Shown here piece after piece: positions 1 through 8,850 of a DNA stretch of 64,000 nt (positions are counted from its first letter, which is position 1; each line of letters begins with the position of its first letter). Both the position numbers and the translations under genes were made by a program. A model generated the notes under the pieces. The model was given only the letters and a program-made list of their open reading frames with translations. It did no database searches and had not been told where the DNA came from. Source of the stretch: Mycolicibacterium holsaticum DSM 44478 = JCM 12374 (GTDB lineage: Bacteria; Actinomycetota; Actinomycetes; Mycobacteriales; Mycobacteriaceae); NCBI RefSeq assembly GCF_019645835.1, contig NZ_CP080998.1, positions 2,170,001 through 2,234,000 of the forward strand, given 5' to 3'.

Positions 1-261
1 CGTCGGCACCTCGAGGCGACCGAGGAACATCTCGTCGAAGTAGGGTTTGAGCGCGTCGAAACCCGCGGGGAAGCCCGCCCCGCCAGGGGCGGCGATGCGC
101 GGGCCGTCGAGCACTTCGAAGAACGGGCGTACATCCACGCCGCGCGAGCGCCAGTACGCGTGGTAGCCGGGCTGCGCGGCCAGTACCGCAGGGATCGCCG
201 CGCCGTCCGCACCCAGGTACGCGTTGCCGCTGCGGCTACCCATCCACTCGAGAACCTCAGC
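1..261 (-). pseudogene. uspC: C-terminal fragment of the sugar-binding protein UspC
   Basis: Read from 261 down to the window edge, this frame gives 87 codons typical of the end of an extracellular sugar-binding protein of an ABC importer, including LEWMGSRSGNAYLG and later PYFDEMFLGRLEVPT. It has no start codon, signal peptide or N-terminal lobe. It begins exactly where the uspA reading frame breaks off, shifted by one base. In H37Rv, uspA-uspB-uspC lies divergently next to the TldD gene, as here, so this is taken as the uspC tail. UspC of M. tuberculosis is reported to bind amino sugars. The gene runs on beyond the window, so its true end is not seen. A separate gene is ruled out by the lack of room for its N-terminus. 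Confidence 0.8.
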
Positions 262-947
262 GCATACACGGTGTCGAATACCTGGGCGGCGCTGACGATT
301 CCGGTCACCAGCACGAAGAACAGCGTCGGACGCAGCAGGGGCAGCGTGATCCGACGAAACCGCTGCCACGCGGTGGCGCCGTCGATCCGGGCGGCGTTGT
401 GGATCTGCTCGGGGATGTTGAGGATGCCGGCAAGAAAGAACAGCGCCACGTACCCGACGTTGGTCCACACCACCACCGCGCACACGACCGGCAGCGCCAG
501 CGTCGGGTCGGTGAGCCACTCGACACGTTGATCGAGCAGCGTGGCGACCGCGCCGTCGGTGGGCGCGAGCAGCCAGCGCCACAGCACCGCGATCGCCAGC
601 GGCGAGCAGATCCACGGCAGCACGTACAGCGTGCGGAAGAACCCGCTGCCGGGCAGCCCGCGGGCCAGCAGGGCCGCGGCCGCCAGCCCCAGCACCGTCT
701 GCGTCGGCACCACGACCGCAATGAACAACAGCGTCACCAGCAGCGAGGTGGCGAACGACGTGTCGGTCAGCACGGACTGCCAATTACGCAGTCCGACAAA
801 CTCGATCGGCCCCAACAGGTCCCAGCGCTGCAGCGACAGCCACAGCACGACCAGCATCGGCAGCAGCAGGAACGTGACCACCCCGAACAGGCTGGGCGCC
901 AGCAGCAGATAACCCAGCGCGCTCGTCCGGACACGAGGGGTGGTCAC
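258..947 (-). pseudogene. uspA: Truncated sugar ABC permease UspA
   Basis: The start is a GTG at 947; an upstream ATG at 955 hits a stop after three codons. About 230 codons encode a MalF/UgpA-type membrane permease with several hydrophobic helices and the EAA-like loop (HNAARIDGATAWQRFRRITLP) that docks on the ATPase. After VFDTVYAL at about residue 230 the family sequence stops and the frame runs as nonsense to the window edge, while the +1 frame becomes the UspC tail. Normal UspA is near 290 residues, so the last two or so helices are missing and uspB is absent. It is divergent from tldD with 45 bp between start codons. The importer cannot be functional from this copy. Confidence 0.85.
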
Positions 948-992
948 CGAGCCATTAAAGCGGGCCGCAGGGTCCGCCACTACGGTAGAGGC

Positions 993-2510
993 GTGACAGC
1001 GAGCCGACGCGTCGACGCCGACTTCCTCGAGCTTCCGCGACATGCCCTGGCCGATGCGGCGGTGTCCGCGGCCGTGGCCGCCGGAGCCAGCCACGCTGAT
1101 CTGCGCATCCACGCGATCACCACCGAACTCGTACAGCTACGCGACGGCGAGCTGGAAACCGCCGTCGTCAACCGCGAGATCGGCCTGGCGGTGCGGGTGA
1201 TCGTCGACGGCACCTGGGGGTTCGCCTCGCACGCCGAACTGCGCACCGACGTCGCAGCCGATACGGCGCGCCGGGCGGTGCAGGTGGCGACGACGCTGGC
1301 CCCGCTCAACGCCGAGCGCATCGAGCTGGCCCCCGAACCGGTGTATTCCGACGCCGAGTGGGTGTCGGACTACCGGGTCGACCCGTTCGCTGTCGCTTCG
1401 ACGGACAAGCTGGGCGTGCTGGGGGAGCACTCCGGGCGGCTGCTGGCCGCCGACGGTGTCGACCACGTGTCGGCCGGGGTGAACGCCGTCAAGGAGCAGA
1501 CCTTCTACGCCGACACCTTCGGCTCGACGATCACCCAGCAGCGGGTCCGGGTGCTGCCGATGTTGGAGGCGGTGACGGTCGATGCGGCCGCGGGCACGTT
1601 CGAGACCATGCGCTCGCTGTGCCCGCCGTCCGCGCGGGGCTGGGAGGTCCTCGCCGGTGACGACGTGTGGAACTGGTCTGACGAGCTGGTCGAGATCCCG
1701 ACGCTGCTCGCCGAGAAGGTCAAGGCACCCAGCGTCACTGCGGGACCGACGGATCTGGTGATCGACCCGTCCAACCTGTGGTTGACGATCCACGAATCAA
1801 TCGGGCACGCAACCGAATACGACCGGGCGATCGGCTATGAGGCAGCGTACGCGGGCACGTCGTTCGCCACGCCGGACAAGCTGGGCACCATGCGCTACGG
1901 CTCGCCGGTGATGAACGTGACCGCCGACCGCACCGTCGAATACGGCTTGGCCACCGTCGGTTTCGACGACGAGGGTGTACGTGCGCAGCGCTGGGATCTG
2001 GTGCGCGACGGTGTTTTCGTGGGCTATCAGCTGGACCGGGTGTTCGCACCGCGGCTGGGTGTGGCGCGGTCCAACGGCTGCTCGTACGCCGATTCGCCGC
2101 ACCACGTGCCGATCCAGCGGATGGCCAACGTGTCGCTGCAGCCGGCGACCGAGGATGTGAGCACCGAGGAGCTGATCGCGCGGGTGGACGACGGCATCTA
2201 TATCGTGGGCGACAAGAGTTGGTCGATCGACATGCAGCGCTACAACTTCCAGTTCACCGGGCAGCGGTTCTTCCGGATCCGCGGCGGCCGGCTCGACGGC
2301 CAGCTGCGCGACGTCGCGTATCAGTCGACCACCACGGACTTCTGGGGCGCGTTGGAGGCGGTCGGCGGGCCGTCGACGTGGCGCCTCGGCGGGGCGTTCA
2401 ACTGCGGCAAGGCCCAGCCGGGACAGGTGGCCCCGGTCAGTCACGGCAGCCCGTCGGCGCTGTTTCGCGGCGTGAACGTGCTCAACACGCGCACCGAGGC
2501 AGGGCGGTAG
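993..2510 (+). CDS. tldD: TldD family metalloprotease
   Basis: A 505-residue protein, the usual length for TldD (Rv2315c ortholog by context). The zinc-binding helix HESIGH lies at residues 267-272, followed by the conserved stretch that ends ATEYDR. TldD pairs with TldE/PmbA to make a heterodimeric protease that degrades unfolded peptides and matures some modified peptides; TldD carries the metal site. The GTG at 993 is chosen because it gives the family N-terminus (VDADFLELPRHALADAA) and leaves room for the divergent uspA promoter. A longer open frame upstream overlaps uspA and is not coding. The stop is 2 bp before the TldE start, so the two are cotranscribed. No peptide substrate gene is seen nearby. 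Confidence 0.93.
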   Translation: MTASRRVDADFLELPRHALADAAVSAAVAAGASHADLRIHAITTELVQLRDGELETAVVNREIGLAVRVIVDGTWGFASHAELRTDVAADTARRAVQVATTLAPLNAERIELAPEPVYSDAEWVSDYRVDPFAVASTDKLGVLGEHSGRLLAADGVDHVSAGVNAVKEQTFYADTFGSTITQQRVRVLPMLEAVTVDAAAGTFETMRSLCPPSARGWEVLAGDDVWNWSDELVEIPTLLAEKVKAPSVTAGPTDLVIDPSNLWLTIHESIGHATEYDRAIGYEAAYAGTSFATPDKLGTMRYGSPVMNVTADRTVEYGLATVGFDDEGVRAQRWDLVRDGVFVGYQLDRVFAPRLGVARSNGCSYADSPHHVPIQRMANVSLQPATEDVSTEELIARVDDGIYIVGDKSWSIDMQRYNFQFTGQRFFRIRGGRLDGQLRDVAYQSTTTDFWGALEAVGGPSTWRLGGAFNCGKAQPGQVAPVSHGSPSALFRGVNVLNTRTEAGR

Positions 2511-2512
2511 CG

Positions 2513-3889
2513 GTGATCGGGGCGCAGCAGGTCATCGACAGCGCGCTGGCCGAGGCCGCCCGGTTGGGCAGGGCCGACGAGACGATCGTGTTGGTCACCG
2601 ACCGGGCGGACGCGTCGCTGCGGTGGGCGGGCAACTCGATGACCACCAACGGCGAGTCGACGAGCCGGCACACCACGGTGATATCGATTCTGCGGCAAGG
2701 CAACGAGGCCCGGGTCGGGTCCGTGCGGTCAAGCGAGGTGGATCCGGGTGTCATCACGGGGCTGGTGGCCGCCTCACAGGAGGCGGCGGCGTCGGCACCC
2801 GCAGCACGCGACAGCGCTGAACCGTTGCCGGCCGGGCCCGCGCCGCGGGACTGGGACGACCCGGTGCCCGGCACCGGAGCGCAGGCGTTCCTGCCGTTGG
2901 CGGGCAGCCTTGCCGCGCGCGGCTTTCGCGGCCCCGATCAGCTGTACGGGTACGCCAGGCACGTCATGGAGACAACGTTCGTCGCCACGTCCAACGGGCT
3001 GCGCAGACGCTACACGCAGCCGACGGGCTCGGTGGAGATCAATGCCAAACGGGACGGCGCCAGCGCGTGGGTGGGCGTGAGCACACCTGACTTCGCCGAT
3101 GTGCCAACCGATTCGATGTTCGAGCAGCTGTCGACGCGGTTGGGCTGGGCGCGGCGGTCGGTGGAGTTGCCTGCGGGGCGATACGAGACGATTCTGCCGC
3201 CGTCGACGGTGGCGGACCTGATGATCTATCTGACCTGGACGATGGACGGGCGCGGCGCGCAGGAGGGCCGCACCGCGCTGTCGGCGCCCGGCGGCGGAAC
3301 GCGGGTGGGCGAGAAGCTCACCGATCTGCCGTTGACGTTGTACTCGGATCCGTACGCGGCGGGGTTGGAGTGCACACCGTTCGTGGCGACGACGACGTCA
3401 TCGGAACGGGTGTCGGTGTTCGACAACGGGATGGACATCGGCCGGGTGGACTGGATCCGCGACGGTGCCATCGAGACGTTGGCGTACCCGCGCGCGGCGG
3501 CTGCGGAATTCGGTGCGCCGGTGGCGGTGCCGGCCGACAACCTGGTGATGACGGGCGGTGCGGGGAGCCTGGCCGACATGATCGCCGGCACCGAGCGCGG
3601 ATTGTTGTTGACCACGCTGTGGTACATCCGCGAGGTCGACCCGGCGGTGCTGCTGTTGACCGGGCTGACCCGCGACGGCGTTTACCTCGTCGAGGACGGC
3701 GACGTGAGCGCGGCCGTCAACAATTTTCGGTTCAACGAGAGCCCCTTGGATGTCTTGCGCAGAGCAACAGAAGCCGGGGTCAGCGAGGTCACGCTGCCGC
3801 GGGAGTGGGGTGACTGGGCGACCCGGGCGGCGATGCCGTCGCTGCGAATACCGGACTTTCACATGTCATCGGTGAGCCAGGCGCAATAA
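2513..3889 (+). CDS. TldE/PmbA family protein, TldD partner
   Basis: A 458-residue protein with the PmbA/TldE fold: an N-terminal domain, then a C-terminal barrel with the family features [14 protein letters not shown] and [12 protein letters not shown]. It lacks the HExxxH zinc helix of TldD, as expected for the non-catalytic partner. The start is a GTG two bases after the TldD stop; overlapping translation keeps the pair in 1:1 supply. It matches Rv2314c in position and size. It is cytoplasmic, and its role follows from the TldD partner. Confidence 0.92.
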   Translation: MIGAQQVIDSALAEAARLGRADETIVLVTDRADASLRWAGNSMTTNGESTSRHTTVISILRQGNEARVGSVRSSEVDPGVITGLVAASQEAAASAPAARDSAEPLPAGPAPRDWDDPVPGTGAQAFLPLAGSLAARGFRGPDQLYGYARHVMETTFVATSNGLRRRYTQPTGSVEINAKRDGASAWVGVSTPDFADVPTDSMFEQLSTRLGWARRSVELPAGRYETILPPSTVADLMIYLTWTMDGRGAQEGRTALSAPGGGTRVGEKLTDLPLTLYSDPYAAGLECTPFVATTTSSERVSVFDNGMDIGRVDWIRDGAIETLAYPRAAAAEFGAPVAVPADNLVMTGGAGSLADMIAGTERGLLLTTLWYIREVDPAVLLLTGLTRDGVYLVEDGDVSAAVNNFRFNESPLDVLRRATEAGVSEVTLPREWGDWATRAAMPSLRIPDFHMSSVSQAQ

Positions 3890-3896
3890 TGCCCAC

Positions 3897-4739
3897 ATGG
3901 GCTCACATGAACTGGCCGAGAGGCTGGCTGGGTTGGTGGCGTTGTCGTCGGGGGACCGCGGTCTGGACACGCTGATCCGGTTGACGTGCGCCAGGGCGCT
4001 GGTGTTGCCGCCGCTTCCGGTGGAGGTCGACCCGGTCGAGGGTCCGGCCGAACGTGACTCGGTGGTGGCGGCATTCGCCGAGCAGTTTTCCGTCGATGTG
4101 TCGGGGATCGGGGAGAACCAGCGGACACAACTGCTGGCGACCTTGGGCGACAACGCGTTTCGCACGGTGGTGACGATCTTCATCGCCGACTTCGTGCCGC
4201 GGGTGTGGGCGGGATGTGACGCGCTGGGGCTGGGAGGGCGCGGTGCGCGCGACGTGGTGGAGTGGGATCACGACACTGATCCGGTCGATGCGCTACTCAA
4301 CGGGTTCGTGCCCGCGGTGGCGCGGCTGCGGGGTCTTGACCCGGTGACGACGGAGGTTGTGCGGTTGCGCGGGGCCACGCAACACAATTGCCGGTTGTGC
4401 AAGTCGCTGCGGGAGAGCACGGCGTTGGACGCGGGCGGGTCTGACGAGTTGTACAGCCAGATCGAACGGTACGAATCGGCCGACGAGCTGACGAAGGCGC
4501 ACAAGGCGGCGTTACGGTACGTCGATGCGCTGATCTGGTCGCCGTCGCAGATCTCGGACGAAGTGGCCGGCGGTGTGCGCAAACACTTCTCCGACGAGGA
4601 GGCATTCGAACTGACGCTGGACGTCATGCGCAACGCCGCCAACAAGATCGCGGTGTCGCTGGGCGCCGACGCGCCGCGGGTGGCCGAGGGCACCGAGCAG
4701 TATCTGATCGACGCCGACGGGCAGACCGTGTTCAGCTAG
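3897..4739 (+). CDS. Carboxymuconolactone decarboxylase/AhpD-like protein
   Basis: A 280-residue protein whose middle carries [15 protein letters not shown], with the CxxC pair at Cys165 and Cys168. This is the signature of the alkylhydroperoxidase D/carboxymuconolactone decarboxylase superfamily, where the two cysteines cycle as a thiol peroxidase or disulfide reductase. The rest of the protein is helical, with no signal peptide. It starts 7 bp after TldE and probably shares its transcript. The context suggests the Rv2313c ortholog. Substrate and reductant cannot be told from sequence. Confidence 0.75.
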   Translation: MGSHELAERLAGLVALSSGDRGLDTLIRLTCARALVLPPLPVEVDPVEGPAERDSVVAAFAEQFSVDVSGIGENQRTQLLATLGDNAFRTVVTIFIADFVPRVWAGCDALGLGGRGARDVVEWDHDTDPVDALLNGFVPAVARLRGLDPVTTEVVRLRGATQHNCRLCKSLRESTALDAGGSDELYSQIERYESADELTKAHKAALRYVDALIWSPSQISDEVAGGVRKHFSDEEAFELTLDVMRNAANKIAVSLGADAPRVAEGTEQYLIDADGQTVFS

Positions 4740-4821
4740 TTCAGCAAATATTGACACATTTGCCAAAAACGGTCTTCTCGGTGCGGCGCGTTGCTACTGT
4801 GCGCGAGACGAAAGGGCCAGC

Positions 4822-5337
4822 ATGAGACGCAGTACCTACGCTTTAGGCGTGACGGCGATGGCCGCTGGGCTGGTGGTATCCGGATGCTCCAGCTCCGACA
4901 CCGCGGACAAGGCCACCGAGGGCACCACCGCGACGAGCAGTCAGCCAGCGGCGTCGCCGACGTCTTCGGCCGCAACGACGACCAGCCCGGTCGACCGCTC
5001 GCAACTACCCTCGTTGATACCCACACCGGCGGCCTCCCAGGAGACCAAGGGGCCAGAGGACATCGCCGACAACGGAATCCACATGCACTTTCGGGTCGAC
5101 GGCGCGCCGGTCGAGGTGATGAACGCCTACAAGTCCGCGCTGGAGGACGACGGTTGGGCGGTCACGACGATCGTCACCTCGGGCGGTGAAGGCGGTGGCG
5201 GCGCCACCTACACCGGTACCCACGGCGATGCCTTCGGCGTGTTCGACGGCGGAGGGTTCGACAGCACCACCTTCGTCGACGTCTGCACGTGGCCGTCAAA
5301 GCCGGCAGAGCCGAACTGCTCCCGCGGAGAACGCTGA
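4822..5337 (+). CDS. Putative secreted lipoprotein
   Basis: A 171-residue protein with a lipoprotein signal: MRR, a hydrophobic core and the lipobox VVSGC with the modified cysteine at residue 22. A Ser/Thr/Ala/Pro-rich linker (about 23-75) tethers a small globular domain of about 90 residues beginning near DIADNGIHMHFRVDG. GAAAGGGC upstream serves as a ribosome site. The domain, with its Gly-rich turn GGEGGGGATY, is not one I can name. It sits 82 bp after the AhpD-like gene and just before a tRNA. It should be anchored to the outer face of the plasma membrane. Confidence 0.75.
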   Translation: MRRSTYALGVTAMAAGLVVSGCSSSDTADKATEGTTATSSQPAASPTSSAATTTSPVDRSQLPSLIPTPAASQETKGPEDIADNGIHMHFRVDGAPVEVMNAYKSALEDDGWAVTTIVTSGGEGGGGATYTGTHGDAFGVFDGGGFDSTTFVDVCTWPSKPAEPNCSRGER

Positions 5338-5404
5338 CGCCCCTAGACACACCAGGGGTACGCCAACGCTAGAGTTGTCCCGCGCTTGCTCGCCTTGCTG
5401 CGCG

Positions 5405-5478
5405 GGGGCGGTAGCTCAGTTGGTCAGAGCTGGGGACTCATAATCCCTAGGTCGCGGGTTCAAGTCCCGCCCGCCCCA
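5405..5478 (+). tRNA. tRNA with CAT anticodon (probably elongator Met)
   Basis: A complete cloverleaf can be drawn. The acceptor arms GGGGCGG and CCGCCCC pair fully, the D arm is GCTC...GAGC, and the anticodon loop is CTCATAA. The T arm is GCGGG TTCAAGT CCCGC. The discriminator is A, and the CCA end is not encoded. The three G:C pairs below the loop that mark initiator tRNA are absent (stem GGGGA/TCCCT). It is therefore an elongator Met tRNA or, less likely, a tRNA-Ile2 whose C34 would be changed to lysidine. Confidence 0.95.
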
Positions 5479-5537
5479 CACTTCCAACCCCGCAGTGCGC
5501 CGGATGGTCAGTACCGCGCCGCGGTAAATTGCCACCC

Positions 5538-6341
5538 GTGAGCGATGACAGAGTTCGAGTGCAGATCGGTGCGAGTGGCGTGGCCACTGTGACGATGGTT
5601 CGCGCAGACAAACACAATGCGCTTGACCACGCCATGTTCGAAGGCCTGGTACATGCCGCTGAAGAAGTCGCCGGCGCCGCTTCGGTTCGCGCGGTCGTGC
5701 TGCACGGCGAGGGCAAGAGTTTCTGCTCCGGACTCGATGTCGCAAGTTTCATGGACCGCCGCGGCGGGACGAGTGTGCTGCTGGGGCGAGACGACGACCG
5801 CGAGGCCAACTTCGCGCAGCGTGTGACCTATGACTGGTCGACGGTGCCGGCGCCGGTCATCGCCGCGATTCACGGCAATTGCTTCGGCGGCGGTCTGCAG
5901 ATCGCGCTCGGCGCCGACATCCGGATCGCCGCGCCGGACGCAAAACTGTCCGTCATGGAGGTCAAGTGGGGCCTTGTGCCCGACATGGGCATCACACAGA
6001 CGCTTCCGCGGCTGGTGCCCATCGACGTCGCGAAGGAGCTGACGTTCACCGGCCGTATCGTCTCCGGGAGCGATGCTGTCGCGCTCGGACTCGTCACGCG
6101 CACTGCTGACGATCCGCTCGCGGCGGCGCTGGCGCTCGCGGAGGAGATCGCCCAGAAGTCCCCCGACGCGGTGCGCGCGGCGAAACGCCTCTACAACGAG
6201 ACCTGGGTCAGCAACGACGCCTCGGCCGCCCTGTCGCTCGAATCCGAGTTACAAACCGGGCTGATCGGCAGGCCCAACCAGATTGCCGCCGTCATGGCGG
6301 GCATGTCGGGAGAGCCACCGGTCTTCGTCGACCCGGAGTAA
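5538..6341 (+). CDS. Crotonase/enoyl-CoA hydratase family protein
   Basis: A 267-residue crotonase. The oxyanion-hole segments are visible (KSFCSGLDVASF near residue 61 and GNCFGGGLQIA near 113). Of the two catalytic glutamates of true enoyl-CoA hydratase, the first is Gln here (Gln121 in GGGLQIA) and the second is kept (Glu141 in SVMEVKWG). The enzyme may therefore be an isomerase, a hydrolase or a weak hydratase. The GTG at 5538 was chosen over an upstream TTG because VSDDRVRVQIG fits the family N-terminus. It lies 60 bp before the P450 and on the same strand, so cotranscription is likely. Confidence 0.85.
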   Translation: MSDDRVRVQIGASGVATVTMVRADKHNALDHAMFEGLVHAAEEVAGAASVRAVVLHGEGKSFCSGLDVASFMDRRGGTSVLLGRDDDREANFAQRVTYDWSTVPAPVIAAIHGNCFGGGLQIALGADIRIAAPDAKLSVMEVKWGLVPDMGITQTLPRLVPIDVAKELTFTGRIVSGSDAVALGLVTRTADDPLAAALALAEEIAQKSPDAVRAAKRLYNETWVSNDASAALSLESELQTGLIGRPNQIAAVMAGMSGEPPVFVDPE

Positions 6342-6401
6342 TCGCGACCACACTTGGCTAGGGTTTGGTCCCATCTGGGCTCGTTGGGAGGTCGGGGCGA
6401 C

Positions 6402-7460
6402 ATGACCGAGGACGCGATCAGCATCGCCGGAGTCGACCTCACCGATCCCGATATCTATCTGGCCGGTATGCCCTACGACGCGTTCCGCGAACTTCGGCGG
6501 CACGCCCCCGTTGCCTGGCACCCGTACAAGGACGACGGGTTCTATGCGGTAACCGGCTATGACGAGATCTTGGCCGTCTCACGGGACAGCGCCACCTGGT
6601 CGTCGCAGGCGGCCGGTGTGTTCTTCGACGTGCCGGTCCCGGAAGCGCAATACCAACTGTCGCTGATGATGCTCACGATGGACCCGCCGCGGCACACCAA
6701 GCTGCGTTCGTTGGTGAGCAAGGGGTTTACCCCGCGGCAGGTCGCTCGGCTGAACGACCACGTCGCGGGCATGGCGCGCGAGATCGTCGACGCCGTAGTC
6801 GAGCGAGTCGAATGCGACTTCGTGTACGACATCGCCGGTGCGCTACCGTCATTCGTCATCGCTGAACTGCTCGGCATTCCGTTGGACGACGGTCGGCGGC
6901 TCTATGAGCTGACCGAGATCATGAACTCCGGCGCGGTCGGCGACCTACACGACCAGACACACGTCTTGGACGCGCAGATGCAGATGTTCCAGTACGGCAC
7001 CGAGCTTGCCGCCCGCAAACGCGCCGAACCGGGCGACGATATCGCGACTTCGTTGCTGCGCGCCGAGGTCGACGGCGAGAGCCTCACCGACCTCGAATTC
7101 AACATGTTTTTCCTGCTGCTGATCAATGCAGGCGGTGATACCACCCGAAACCTCGTCGCCGCAGGCATTCTCGCGCTACTGGAGCACCCCGGCGAGCAGG
7201 CCCGCCTGGCCACCGACCCCGACCGCCTCGACATCGGCCGCGCGCCGAATCCGCATCTGGCGTTCGGCGGCGGCGGAACCCATTTCTGCCTGGGCGCCAA
7301 CCTTGCCCGCGTAGAAGCCGCGGCGATCATTCCTGAGGTGCTGTCCCGGATGAAGGACCTCGAGCTCGCCGGGCCGGTGCAACGTGTGCGGTCCACTCTG
7401 ATGAACGGCATCCGGTCGATGCCGGTGCGGTTCACGCCGTCCCGACGCCTCGCCATTTAG
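6402..7460 (+). CDS. Cytochrome P450 with internal deletion removing ExxR (probably inactive)
   Basis: An open frame of 352 residues; bacterial P450s have about 400-420. The I-helix (AGGDTT, near residue 243) and the heme-binding loop FGGGGTHFCLG with Cys296 are present. The K helix with its invariant ExxR and the following beta sheet are missing. The sequence jumps from ATDPDRLD (about 272-277) to IGRAPNPHLAFGGGG. In relatives about 60 residues separate these, ending in a second DPDRFD-like motif. Loss between two copies of that repeat explains an in-frame deletion. ExxR holds the heme pocket, so no activity is expected. It is convergent with cyp144, overlapping by 4 bp. Confidence 0.85.
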   Translation: MTEDAISIAGVDLTDPDIYLAGMPYDAFRELRRHAPVAWHPYKDDGFYAVTGYDEILAVSRDSATWSSQAAGVFFDVPVPEAQYQLSLMMLTMDPPRHTKLRSLVSKGFTPRQVARLNDHVAGMAREIVDAVVERVECDFVYDIAGALPSFVIAELLGIPLDDGRRLYELTEIMNSGAVGDLHDQTHVLDAQMQMFQYGTELAARKRAEPGDDIATSLLRAEVDGESLTDLEFNMFFLLLINAGGDTTRNLVAAGILALLEHPGEQARLATDPDRLDIGRAPNPHLAFGGGGTHFCLGANLARVEAAAIIPEVLSRMKDLELAGPVQRVRSTLMNGIRSMPVRFTPSRRLAI

Positions 7461-8683
7461 CCGCCGGCGCAGGCCAGTTCCAGCCGGTCCAGTCGCCGGA
7501 CCAGCAGGCTCGGCAGCCAACGGCCCACGTCGGCGGCCTCGATGTGCGTAGTCCGTTCGAGGAGCTGTCGGATCACGATCGTCGCCTCCAGGCGCGCAAG
7601 CGCCGCCCCGACGCAAAAATGTGCACCCTTGCCGAAGCTGATGTGCCCCTTACCTCCAGCCCGGTCCAACCTGAACTCGTCCGGGCTGTCGAAGTGTGAC
7701 GGATCGCGGTTGGCCGCACCCCACAACAACAACAGCCGCGAACCGGCCGCCAGGTCCACACCGCACAGCGTCGTGTCGTCGACCACGTGGCGGTAATGAC
7801 CGCGGAACGGCGGTTCGCAGCGCAGCACCTCTTCGAGAAACGCACCGAGCAGTTCGGGCGCACTGCGCACCTGCGCCTGGATATCCGGGCGGGTCGCCAA
7901 AACCCAAGCCGCAGAGCCGATCAACGACGCGGTGGATTCGCCGCCCGCGCTGAACAAGATGATCATCATCCCCAGCGCCGTCTGTTCTTCCATCTCGCCC
8001 GACGCGCACGCCGCGGCCAGGTCACCCAGCAAGTTGTCCTGCGGGTCAGCCGCAGCCTGTCGAAACTGCTCGATGATGTATCCGGCGAGTTCTCCGACCG
8101 CGACGCCGGCCTGGGCCAACTGGTCCTGGCTCACCAGGCCCTCCACGACCTGGGTCGCCGCATAACCCCACCGGACCAGCTTGTCGACATCTGCGTCGGG
8201 CACGCCGATGATCCGTCCCACGATCATCATCGGCAAGCGGTTGGCCATCGCGCTCATCCATTCGATACGCCCGTCGTGAAAGCTCTTCGCCCACAACTGG
8301 TCGGCGATGTCACCGACGAACGGTTCGAACGCGCGTATCCGCTTGGCGGTCAACTGCGGAAGCACCGCCTTGCGGTGCACCGCATGCGCGGGCTCGTCGG
8401 CGGTGGCCAACACATGGCTCTTGCCGCCCAGCCCCTCCATCTCGAAGGCACCCACAACTCCGCCGGGTTGGTAGGTCATCGTCGCGGTCAGATTCGAGGA
8501 GAAATCGTCGGGCCGGGCGATCACGTCATTGACCGCCTGCCAACCGCACACCGCGTGAAACCCTGATCCGCCGATCTGGTGCACCGGCGCCGTGTCCAAC
8601 ATCCGTCGGTACAGGGGATAGGGATTCTGGATGCATTCGTCGTCGAACAACGCGATGCCAAGCTGACCGCTGCGCCACCCCAT
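7457..8683 (-). CDS. cyp144: Cytochrome P450 CYP144
   Basis: About 408 residues with all P450 landmarks: AGGEST in the I helix, EEVLR as ExxR and FGKGAHFCVG around the heme cysteine. Long stretches match CYP144A1 (Rv1777) as I recall it, for example FSSNLTATMTY, ANRLPMM and FRGHYRHV. The ATG at 8683 has GGACAGG upstream; an in-frame TTG at 8731 would add 16 residues. The divergent TetR gene matches Rv1776c, which supports the assignment. The natural substrate is unknown, and partner ferredoxin and reductase are not in this window. Confidence 0.9.
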   Translation of the reverse strand: MGWRSGQLGIALFDDECIQNPYPLYRRMLDTAPVHQIGGSGFHAVCGWQAVNDVIARPDDFSSNLTATMTYQPGGVVGAFEMEGLGGKSHVLATADEPAHAVHRKAVLPQLTAKRIRAFEPFVGDIADQLWAKSFHDGRIEWMSAMANRLPMMIVGRIIGVPDADVDKLVRWGYAATQVVEGLVSQDQLAQAGVAVGELAGYIIEQFRQAAADPQDNLLGDLAAACASGEMEEQTALGMMIILFSAGGESTASLIGSAAWVLATRPDIQAQVRSAPELLGAFLEEVLRCEPPFRGHYRHVVDDTTLCGVDLAAGSRLLLLWGAANRDPSHFDSPDEFRLDRAGGKGHISFGKGAHFCVGAALARLEATIVIRQLLERTTHIEAADVGRWLPSLLVRRLDRLELACAGG

Positions 8684-8821
8684 GCGTCCAACCTGTCCGG
8701 CGATTCCAGCCGCGTCAATAGCCGGCCACAAAGTTGAAATCCCAGTTCAACCGCAATGGGCGACGCCGTCTCACGGCGTCCCGTGCACATGCGCGAACGC
8801 TGAGATGTAACGTCTTTTTTG

Positions 8822-8835
8822 TCTCAACCCTGAGA
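8822..8835. promoter_or_regulatory. Inverted repeat, possible TetR operator
   Basis: TCTCA-ACCC-TGAGA is a 5-bp inverted repeat ending 15 bp before the TetR start at 8851 and inside the cyp144/TetR divergent gap. Further TGAGA (8801-8805) and TCTCA (8769-8773) half-sites lie in the same gap. The position suits autoregulation and control of cyp144. The arms are short, so chance is possible. Confidence 0.4.
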
Positions 8836-8850
8836 AACGAGGGAGCAACG

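Noticed and set aside
399..992. N-terminal extension of TldD
   Set aside because: The frame is open but overlaps the permease on the other strand, and its sequence is Gln/Arg-rich without homology to TldD.
4752..4801. TTGACA and TACTGT as a promoter for the lipoprotein
   Set aside because: The two boxes are 38 bp apart, far beyond a working spacing of about 17.
5340..5358. Hairpin CCCCT...AGGGG after the lipoprotein
   Set aside because: Only 5 bp of stem with no T tract; too weak to call a terminator.
5405..5478. Initiator tRNA-Met
   Set aside because: The anticodon stem lacks the three consecutive G:C pairs next to the loop that define initiators.
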